Below are positions 42,569 through 48,564 of a DNA stretch of 48,564 nt, piece by piece. The notes under the pieces are model-generated. The model saw nothing but the letters and a program-made list of their open reading frames with translations, did no database searches and had not been told where the DNA came from. The number at the start of each line of letters is the position of its first letter. The first letter of the stretch is position 1. Source of the DNA: Verrucomicrobiota bacterium (GTDB lineage: Bacteria; Verrucomicrobiota; Verrucomicrobiia; Chthoniobacterales; UBA10450); NCBI GenBank assembly GCA_003220055.1, contig QHRF01000058.1, positions 1-48,564 on the forward strand. The letters run 5' to 3'. The position numbers were made by a program, and so were the translations under genes.

Positions 42569-43942
42569 ATGGCGTTGGCCGACGAACTGCGGAAGTTGCT
42601 AGGCAGCGACGCTGTCGCCGACGATGCCGAGGCGCTCGCCGTTCACAGTCGCGACAAATGGTTCGCCGCTGAAGCGCCCGAAGTTGTTGTCTTCGCAAGA
42701 TCGACATCTGACGTGTCGAAACTTCTAAGCTTCGCATCGCAGAAAAAAATTCCGGTGACGGCCCGAGGCGCTGGGTTCGGTTATGTCGGTGGTTGTGTGC
42801 CGGCGAAAAAAGGCATTGCTCTCTCGCTAATGCGAATGAATCGGATCAAGGATATCAATTTTCAGGACGCAATCGCAATCGTCGAGCCGGGTGTGATCAC
42901 GGCCGATCTGAAAGCGGCGGCCCGCGCGCAAAAGTTATTTTATCCACCGGATCCTGCGAGCATGAAAGATTGCAGCATCGGCGGAAATATCGCGACCAAT
43001 GCGGGCGGACCGCGCTGTTTGAAATACGGCGTCACCCGCAATTATGTGACCGGCCTGGAAGTCGTGCTCGCGAACGGCGATATTTTACGGACCGGCGGAC
43101 GGGTGCACAAAAACAAAACCGGCTTCGATTTGATCGGGCTTTTTGTTGGTTCGGAAGGAATGCTCGGCGTTGTCACCGAAATCACGCTGCGACTGCTGCC
43201 ACTGCCGCCCGCGCGCGCGACCCTCTCCGCTGCCTTTGCAACTATGTCGCAAACCGCCGCAGCCGTGCAGGAAATTTTCGCGAAAGGATTTTTGCCGTCG
43301 TCGCTTGAGATTGCCGACAGTTTTACCCTCGAAGCCGCACGAAAAGATCTGGGCAAAGCGATCGTGCCGCCGGGCAATGCGCATCTTCTAATCGATCTCG
43401 ATGGGCAGGAAGAAAGCGTGCGAAGCGAAGCGGAAGCAATCCGCCAATTGCTCGTCGATAAAAAGCCGAACACTCTGGAAATGGCGACGGGCGAGGAAGA
43501 TTGCGAGAAACTTTGGGAGTTGCGCCGGCAATTCAGCAATTCGCTGCGCGCGACCGGCCTCACCAAATTGAATCAGGACATGGTCGTGCCGCGCAGCCAC
43601 ATTGTCGATCTTATCGAGTTCGCCGAGCGGTTGCACGCGAAGTACGGATTTCCGATCGCCTGTTTTGGCCACGCCGGGGACGGCAACATTCACATCAACA
43701 TCATGGTCGATCGTTACAATCGCGACGCGGATGTACGTAAAAAAGTGGAGCAGGCTCTGGATGACTTATTCGCGCAAGTGCTGGCCTGGGGTGGTGTTAT
43801 CACCGGCGAACACGGTATCGGTCTGGCCAAAAAGCGCTGGTGGCCGGACGCGACGAGCGAGCCGGTGCGCGAGCTTCATCGCAAACTGAAGGCTGTTCTC
43901 GACCCGAACGGGATTTTGAATCCGGGAAAATTTGTCGAGTAA
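42569..43942 (+). CDS. FAD-linked oxidase, glycolate oxidase GlcD / D-lactate dehydrogenase type
   Basis: This soluble flavoenzyme oxidises a 2-hydroxy acid. The PCMH-type FAD domain (about 35-215) has PVTARGAGFGYVGGCV, IVEPGVITADLKAAA, DCSIGGNIATNAGGPRCLKYG and FVGSEGMLGVVTEITLRL. The C-terminal domain ends with FGHAGDGNIHINIMV and GVITGEHGIGLAKKRW, the His-containing substrate/metal motifs, and ILNPGKFVE. The length from ATG 42569 is 457. GlcE and GlcF are not adjacent, so it may act as a single-subunit enzyme. Glycolate and D-lactate cannot be told apart by eye. Confidence 0.9.
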   Translation: MALADELRKLLGSDAVADDAEALAVHSRDKWFAAEAPEVVVFARSTSDVSKLLSFASQKKIPVTARGAGFGYVGGCVPAKKGIALSLMRMNRIKDINFQDAIAIVEPGVITADLKAAARAQKLFYPPDPASMKDCSIGGNIATNAGGPRCLKYGVTRNYVTGLEVVLANGDILRTGGRVHKNKTGFDLIGLFVGSEGMLGVVTEITLRLLPLPPARATLSAAFATMSQTAAAVQEIFAKGFLPSSLEIADSFTLEAARKDLGKAIVPPGNAHLLIDLDGQEESVRSEAEAIRQLLVDKKPNTLEMATGEEDCEKLWELRRQFSNSLRATGLTKLNQDMVVPRSHIVDLIEFAERLHAKYGFPIACFGHAGDGNIHINIMVDRYNRDADVRKKVEQALDDLFAQVLAWGGVITGEHGIGLAKKRWWPDATSEPVRELHRKLKAVLDPNGILNPGKFVE

Positions 43943-43963
43943 GTCTCTTTTTGGCAGGCAACG

Positions 43964-44019
43964 CCCTCACCTCACTCCTCTCCCTCAGGGAGAGGAAGAC
44001 GCGAAACGGCACGTGAGGG
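43964..44019. repeat. palindromic repeat after the GlcD-type gene
   Basis: CCCTCAC (43964-43970) and GTGAGGG (44013-44019) enclose CCTCTCCC/GGGAGAGG around a TCA loop (43977-43995). It resembles the common CCCTCACC...GGGAGAGG intergenic element and may act as a terminator. Confidence 0.65.
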
Positions 44020-44135
44020 TCAATCATTCACCCTGAGGAATCGTTTACTTGCACCGGCGCGATTTTGACTCGAATGTCTTAGGAAAGGTTAACGTCTGAA
44101 TCTGTGCGAGCACGTTCGCGCTGGCGTGGGATCGT

Positions 44136-45017
44136 ATGAAACCGGGGAAAATCACACACACGGTCGCAGCTTTGCTCTCATCCATAACGTCGCTTTTCGC
44201 TCACGGGGCGGTGACAAAATCTGAGCCGAGCAATGTCAAGTTAAGCAAAAAGTCCGAGAAAAAGTCGGATGAGTCCATGGTCGGTGTCGAATCGCTCGCG
44301 TTTGCGCCGAGTCGTTTGAGATCGGCCCGGCCTTCACCGGGCGAACCGTATCCATGGAGACGCCAAATCGTGACGACCATTTTCTGGATCGGCGAAAAAC
44401 CGAGCGAAAACAATCCGGTGCCGAACCGCTCCAGTTCGTGGGACAAAGAATGGTCGAAAAGTTACGGCGGCTTTGACGATCCCAATCCAGCGCGCCGACA
44501 GGATTATACTCCGGTAAAATTCACGCCGCGGCAGAACCCATTTTACTGCGCGCTTCCCTACAACGACAAAGCCGCCACTGGCCACCGGCCCGAAGCGCCG
44601 CGCGTCGTTCCATGGTTCAACGAAGCGTATCAAGGGCCGGGCGTCTCCGTTTGCAAAGACCGCTGGATTGCGATTCGCAAGGGAAACAAGGTCGCCTACG
44701 CGCAATGGGAAGACGCTGGACCGTTTCGGACGGACCACTGGCAATACGTTTTCGCCAACGAGCGCCCAAAACCAAACTTGAATAAGGGCGCCGGTCTCGA
44801 TGTTTCACCGGCCGTGCGCGATTATCTCGGCTTAGGCGAAACCGACGTGACCGATTGGCAATTTGTCGAGTTCAAGGACGTGCCGCGCGGACCATGGTCG
44901 AAACTGGGCGAGAATAACACCTTCGTCATCGCCGATCGGAACGCCGGGACACACTTGGCTCGAGCAAAGAGCAGCGGCACGGCACTTCCGAAGCTACGCC
45001 CGCGGCCGAATAGATAA
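44136..45017 (+). CDS. exported protein with double-psi-barrel-like (RlpA-like) end
   Basis: This 293-residue protein has a signal-like N-terminus (GKITHTVAALLSSITSLFAHG), a Lys/Ser-rich linker to residue 60, then a folded part. Toward the C-terminus GNKVAYAQWEDAGPFRTDHW and, after a gap, KGAGLDVSPAVRDYLGL follow the RlpA/DPBB order (a GPF loop, then a Ser-Pro-Ala-aliphatic helix), so it may be a wall-associated double-psi beta-barrel. Cysteines near FYCALPY and VSVCKDRW could form a disulfide. Inference only. No operon partner. Confidence 0.7.
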   Translation: MKPGKITHTVAALLSSITSLFAHGAVTKSEPSNVKLSKKSEKKSDESMVGVESLAFAPSRLRSARPSPGEPYPWRRQIVTTIFWIGEKPSENNPVPNRSSSWDKEWSKSYGGFDDPNPARRQDYTPVKFTPRQNPFYCALPYNDKAATGHRPEAPRVVPWFNEAYQGPGVSVCKDRWIAIRKGNKVAYAQWEDAGPFRTDHWQYVFANERPKPNLNKGAGLDVSPAVRDYLGLGETDVTDWQFVEFKDVPRGPWSKLGENNTFVIADRNAGTHLARAKSSGTALPKLRPRPNR

Positions 45018-45040
45018 TTGTCTTCCGCGCAAGATCGCGA

Positions 45041-45301
45041 TCAACGACGTGGAACGGAACTGGTGGCGGGGCTTGGCTGGTTTGATCGGGTCTCGTTCAA
45101 CCGCATAAAAGCAAAGTAACCGCCAATCAAGCAACCGACGATGAGGACAAAGAGAAAGACGAATCCGGCGGTGCGAATCGATCGGTAGCGTTCGCCCGCT
45201 TGTTTCCAGGTCGCGCGCTTTTGGATCAGCTCCAATTCGAGCAGGCGCGATAAATTATCAGGGTCGATTTCGTTCGGTTTAGGCCCGGTGGCATCAGCCA
45301 T
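45041..45301 (-). CDS. single-pass small membrane protein
   Basis: From ATG 45301 this reads MADATGPKPNEIDPDNLSRLLELELIQKRATWKQ, an amphipathic helix, then one membrane segment (FVFLFVLIVGCLIGGYFAF) and a Ser/Pro-rich tail ending SSVPRR. It has 86 residues; the upstream ATG at 45319 adds six. No family was recognised. The helix-TM-tail build is typical of small envelope or accessory proteins. Confidence 0.66.
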   Translation of the reverse strand: MADATGPKPNEIDPDNLSRLLELELIQKRATWKQAGERYRSIRTAGFVFLFVLIVGCLIGGYFAFMRLNETRSNQPSPATSSVPRR

Positions 45302-45333
45302 GGTGCCGAAAAATCGCAACTATCATGCCCGGG

Positions 45334-45438
45334 TAACACCGGGCTTCAGCCCGGTGGTCTCCAGCACTAATATCGTAAACCGTTTAAACGGTTTGTGATG
45401 CATAGCTTGCGCTGATCACGGCCTAAAGCGCGGTGTTA
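45334..45438. repeat. MITE-like 105-bp element with imperfect terminal inverted repeats
   Basis: Left end TAACACCGGGCTTCAGCCC (45334 onward) and right end, read in complement, TTAACACCGCGCTTTAGGCC (45439 back) match at most positions. GTAAACCGTTTAAACGGTTT in the middle (about 45375-45394) is a palindrome, and GGGCTTCAGCCC folds on itself. No open reading frame is inside. Confidence 0.65.
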
Positions 45439-45449
45439 ATTGCGATTGA

Positions 45450-45665
45450 GAACCTCTAAGAACTATAAAGACCTTCGCCACTGGCACTATCGCTGCTTTC
45501 AAAAAAGGGGTGCACGCCACCTTCTTCCAGAAAGTCCTCATCTGCGCCTTCGCCGGTTTCCTTGCCGCCTCTCTCGTTGAGTGGGCGAAAGTCTTCGTGG
45601 AAGGGGCCGACGACGCCTTGAATAAGGGCTACAAGCACCGCGCCGTGCTCGATACGACGAAGTAA
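45450..45665 (+). pseudogene. small membrane protein gene without a normal start
   Basis: The frame from about 45450 to the TAA at 45663 encodes FATGTIAAFKKGVHATFF, a hydrophobic helix (KVLICAFAGFLAASLVEWAKV), and DDALNKGYKHRAVLDTTK. It looks like a real protein of 60-70 residues. Yet no ATG, GTG or TTG is in frame before GTG near 45510, and a TGA sits at 45447, nine bases downstream of the right end of the MITE-like element. The element may have replaced its start, or a non-standard start is used. Confidence 0.6.
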
Positions 45666-45717
45666 GATAAAAGGCGATTGCTGCTGGCTCTCCCGCGTTT
45701 AATTTGCGGCCAGCAGC

Positions 45718-47346
45718 ATGAAAGTCGGCTTCGCCCAGCTCAATCCCACCGTGGGGGATTTGCGCGGTAACTTCGAAAAGATCCTTCAATCGTACGAACG
45801 TTTGGCCGCGGCCGGCGCCGAACTCATCGTTACACCCGAACTGGCGATCACCGGGTATCCGCCCCAGGACCTTATCTTCAAATCGCGCTTTGTTCCGGAA
45901 ACCCTCGAGATTTTGGAGGAACTTCATCGACGTGTTGGCAAAGCCGCGCTGCTGGTCGGCTTTGTCGATCGGAACGAAGGCCGCGGTCGGCCATTTCATA
46001 ACGCCGCCGCTTTACTCGGGCGCGGAGAGCCGATTCGCAAAGCGCACAAATCGCTTTTGCCGACTTACGATGTTTTCGATGAGGACCGCTATTTCCAACC
46101 GGCCGCTCGGGTCGAGCCTTTCGATCTGAACGGGAAAAAAATCGGCGTTACCATTTGCGAGGATATTTGGACCGAACATTACCTCCCTCGCCCGCTTTAT
46201 GACTGCGAACCGACGCGAAGTCTGATCGAACAAGGCGCTAACATAATTCTCAACTTAAGCGCGTCACCGTTCACGTTGCATAAACCGGCGATTCGTTACG
46301 AAATGGTGGCGACGCTCGCGCGCACTTACCAGCGGCCCATCTTTTATTGCAACGCCGTCGGCGGCAACGACCAGCTCATTTTCGACGGGAACTCGATCGC
46401 CGTGAATTCGTCCGGTGGTTTGATCGCGCAGCTTCCCGCTTTTCGCGAGCACGAACAGATTGTGGACACAGAATCAACTGCCGCCGCGGAGTTCCGCGAA
46501 GAATCAACCCCGGAACAACTTTTTGCCGCACTTTCGTTAGGTCTGCGCGATTATTTGCGGAAATGTAATTTCAAATCGGCCGTGCTCGGTCTAAGCGGCG
46601 GAGTCGATTCGGCCGTGGTCGCGGTGATCGGAGTCGAAACACTCGGAGCGGAAAACGTCGTTGGCGTTTCGATGCCGAGCCAGTACTCGTCGCGTGGCAG
46701 TATCGACGATGCGAAGAAGCTGGCTGAGAACCTCGGAATGAAATTGTTGCACGTCCCGATCGCGGAGACGTTCGCCGTTTTCAAAGGCCAGTTTAAGGAA
46801 ATCTTTTCCGGACTGCCGGAAAACGAGACCGAAGAAAACATGCAGCCGCGTTTGCGCGCCATGACGTTGATGGCGCTCTCCAACAAATTTGGACATCTTG
46901 TTCTTTCAACTGGAAACAAAAGCGAACTCTCGGTCGGTTATTGCACGATTTACGGCGACATGGCGGGCGGCCTGGCGCTCATCAGCGATGTGCCCAAGAC
47001 AATGATCTACGAACTCGCCCGCTGGATAAATCGGCAAAAGGAAATCATTCCAAGATCGACAATCGAAAAGCCGCCGAGCGCGGAATTGAAGCCGAACCAG
47101 AAAGACCAGGACACGCTGCCGCCCTACGAAAAACTGGACGAGATTTTGCGGCTTTACGTCGAGGATAACTTGAGCGCGCGCGACATCATTGGCCGCGGGT
47201 TCGACGAGAAAACTGTGAGGTGGGTGCAACGCCGCGTCGATCTCAATGAATACAAGCGCGAGCAAGCTGCGCCCGGATTAAAAGTCACCAGCCGCGCCTT
47301 CGGGCTCGGCCGCCGGATGCCGATCGCCCAAAAATACGTCGATTAA
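45718..47346 (+). CDS. nadE: glutamine-dependent NAD+ synthetase
   Basis: NadE makes NAD+ from deamido-NAD, ATP and glutamine. The N-terminal nitrilase-type glutaminase domain (about 1-265) has TPELAITGYPPQD with Glu about 41, KSLLPTYDVFDEDRYF with Lys about 111, and TICEDIWTEH with Cys about 147. The synthetase domain has the P-loop GLSGGVDSAVVAVIG near residue 291, SQYSSRGSIDDAK, STGNKSEL and the KPPSAELKPNQKDQDTLPPY motif. The length of 542 is the compact bacterial form. An AAGATCGACA copy at 47052 falls on the RSTI codons before that motif. Confidence 0.95.
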   Translation: MKVGFAQLNPTVGDLRGNFEKILQSYERLAAAGAELIVTPELAITGYPPQDLIFKSRFVPETLEILEELHRRVGKAALLVGFVDRNEGRGRPFHNAAALLGRGEPIRKAHKSLLPTYDVFDEDRYFQPAARVEPFDLNGKKIGVTICEDIWTEHYLPRPLYDCEPTRSLIEQGANIILNLSASPFTLHKPAIRYEMVATLARTYQRPIFYCNAVGGNDQLIFDGNSIAVNSSGGLIAQLPAFREHEQIVDTESTAAAEFREESTPEQLFAALSLGLRDYLRKCNFKSAVLGLSGGVDSAVVAVIGVETLGAENVVGVSMPSQYSSRGSIDDAKKLAENLGMKLLHVPIAETFAVFKGQFKEIFSGLPENETEENMQPRLRAMTLMALSNKFGHLVLSTGNKSELSVGYCTIYGDMAGGLALISDVPKTMIYELARWINRQKEIIPRSTIEKPPSAELKPNQKDQDTLPPYEKLDEILRLYVEDNLSARDIIGRGFDEKTVRWVQRRVDLNEYKREQAAPGLKVTSRAFGLGRRMPIAQKYVD

Positions 47347-47365
47347 GAACGCTCTCGCCCAAGTA

Positions 47366-48199
47366 GTGTTGTTAGCGCTGACCATCTTGGCGTGGTCTTT
47401 AACGGCGCCCGCGGCCGAAGTGATTGACGGCATCAGTTTTGCCGACGATCCGCACATCCTGTTCGTTCCCGTTGAAGAAATTGCGCCGGCGCTTGGCTGG
47501 GAAATAAAGCTGAACCAAGAGTCGAAAGAAATCTTCCTGAACGGCCAGGCACTCAATGCGGCGCGTCTTCGAAAGCTGACAAACGGAACTCCGTTGGTGC
47601 CACTCGATGAATTGCAGCGCGCCGGCGCGACCACTACTTGGGGCGATGACGGAATGCAGGCGCTGGTCGCGAGTGGCTTTTTTAAGAAAGCCGCGATTCG
47701 ATTTGCGGCCAAACATGTCGAAGTGGACTTGGGGAACCAGCGTTTGCGCGCGTATCAAGGCGCTCGACTCCTGCTCGACAGTGACATCAGTTCAGGCCGG
47801 GAAGGAAGAAAAACGCCGCCGGGAGATTTCAAGGCCGGGCCGATCAAATCGCCGATGCATCGCTCACGGCTCTACCACAACGCGCCGATGCCCTGGAGCG
47901 TGCAAGTGCACGAGAACGTTTTCATTCACGGCTTCCAAAAAGTGCCGCGACACCCGGCCTCCCATGGTTGCGTCCGCTTGCCGCTGGCGGGCGCCAATCC
48001 CGCCAAGTGGTTCTACGATTGGATCGACATCGGTACACCAATCAGCATCAGAGGGCATTGGCCCGTGGCTGCACCACGCGTTGAAAAGCCTACTTTTTTC
48101 GGCCACCTCTCGATTCAAAACGCAGTCATCGCCATCGCTGCGATTACGGCGTGCGTCTTGATTGTCTTGTTCATATTGCAACGCCGTGGGAAAGGTTGA
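47366..48199 (+). CDS. L,D-transpeptidase (YkuD/ErfK family)
   Basis: This periplasmic enzyme makes peptidoglycan cross-links or attaches proteins to it. GTG at 47366 opens a signal peptide (LLALTILAWSLTAPAAE). The region about 20-100 resembles a copper-amine-oxidase-N-type domain (HILFVPVEEIAPALGWEI). The YkuD domain (about 115-230) shows VEVDLGNQRLRAYQG, TPPGDFKAG and the catalytic VFIHGFQKVPRHPASHGCVR. A C-terminal membrane helix (AAITACVLIVLFIL) is unusual for the family and would anchor it. The length is 277. It lies 20 bases after nadE. Confidence 0.9.
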   Translation: MLLALTILAWSLTAPAAEVIDGISFADDPHILFVPVEEIAPALGWEIKLNQESKEIFLNGQALNAARLRKLTNGTPLVPLDELQRAGATTTWGDDGMQALVASGFFKKAAIRFAAKHVEVDLGNQRLRAYQGARLLLDSDISSGREGRKTPPGDFKAGPIKSPMHRSRLYHNAPMPWSVQVHENVFIHGFQKVPRHPASHGCVRLPLAGANPAKWFYDWIDIGTPISIRGHWPVAAPRVEKPTFFGHLSIQNAVIAIAAITACVLIVLFILQRRGKG

Positions 48200-48246
48200 G
48201 CAAGCACTGCAGCCAGCAATTAGAGCACTCTAACTAACGCGAATCT

Positions 48247-48552
48247 ATGTATAACAAAAACAACCTCGCCAAACTGAAGAAGATGGACAGTCTCGCGCCC
48301 GAAGTGATGAAAGCGTTTTGGGCGTTCGACAAAGCGGCGGTCGCCGAAGGAGCAATCCCGGTAAAATATAAGGAGCTGATCGCGGTCGCAGTCGCTTGCA
48401 CGACGCAGTGTCCGTACTGCATCGACATCCATGCTGGTAACGCACGCAAGGCGGGCGCGAACGACGCCGAACTTGTCGAAGCCGCGATGGTTGCGGCATC
48501 GCTCCGAGCCGGAGGCGCAGTTACACATGCGACGCACGCGCTGTCTGATTAA
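48247..48552 (+). CDS. AhpD/carboxymuconolactone decarboxylase-like protein
   Basis: This 101-residue helical protein has the CMD fold. IPVKYKELIAVAVACTTQCPYCIDIHAGNARKAGA contains the Cys-x2-Cys and following His of the AhpD active site, so it may act as a thiol peroxidase or a reductant of peroxidases. The start MYNKNNLAKLKKMDS is family-like. It stands alone near the window end. Confidence 0.88.
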   Translation: MYNKNNLAKLKKMDSLAPEVMKAFWAFDKAAVAEGAIPVKYKELIAVAVACTTQCPYCIDIHAGNARKAGANDAELVEAAMVAASLRAGGAVTHATHALSD

Positions 48553-48564
48553 GACGAAGTAGAC

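Noticed and set aside
1-48564. Insertion sequences, prophage or integrative element
   Set aside because: No transposase, integrase, recombinase or phage structural motif was seen in any credible reading frame; the tRNA-Lys has no repeated 3' end in the window.

Overview
The window looks like a chromosomal segment of a soil-type Verrucomicrobiota bacterium, possibly Chthoniobacterales. This placement is an inference from several things: mid-50s G+C by eye, many exported small proteins, outer-membrane beta-barrels ending in Phe (so Gram-negative), a ClpS/DUF2017-like pair, a CADD-type protein, and frequent GTG starts with weak Shine-Dalgarno sequences. No marker-gene search could be run. There is no integrase, transposase, phage gene or CRISPR array. 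The mobile-like content is limited to small palindromic elements.

Layout. 1-1.5 kb: rplY (cut by the window edge) and a prs gene that has lost about 29 codons and its frame. 1.6-4.4 kb: a membrane fatty-acid desaturase, a coiled-coil protein, a HAD phosphatase and a membrane protein; two copies of a folded palindrome sit at the convergent 3' ends and provide the stop codons. 4.5-5.7 kb: three small lipoproteins, one of 58 codons. 5.8-9.3 kb: rlmN, an acidic protein, and an ECF sigma / anti-sigma / exported protein operon. 9.4-14.8 kb: M1 aminopeptidase, GNAT, rpmH (L34) and a GH15 glycosidase. 14.8-16.8 kb: molybdenum-cofactor genes fdhD, MOSC and mobA. Then tRNA-Lys(CUU), a family-2 glycosyltransferase and a beta-barrel protein.

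18.5-26.9 kb is a cell-surface block: a 1650-residue SprB-repeat protein with ten near-identical 237-bp repeats, facing an outer-membrane protein / small exported protein / FecR-domain operon, then a TPR-LysM lipoprotein. 26.9-29.9 kb: a thioredoxin-like exported protein, MoeB-rhodanese, the small SRP RNA (ffs), a tiny lipoprotein and rpmI (L35). 29.9-34.3 kb: type II NADH dehydrogenase, a panE stub, ybeY, clpS with a DUF2017-like partner, a second ECF sigma/anti-sigma pair, and a DUF4440-like exported protein. 34.4-41.3 kb: a trehalose synthase-maltokinase fusion, the CADD-type protein and a large BNR/Vps10-like beta-propeller. 41.4-48.5 kb: fabI, a small ABM-like protein, a GlcD-type oxidase, exported proteins, nadE, an L,D-transpeptidase and an AhpD-like protein.

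The most striking signal is not a gene. The non-palindromic 10-mer AAGATCGACA occurs 17 times on the two strands, nearly always as the 12-mer YAAGATCGACAW. It appears in several reading frames and between genes, where well under one copy is expected by chance. It behaves like a genome-wide DNA-level signal, such as an uptake, segregation or recombination site.
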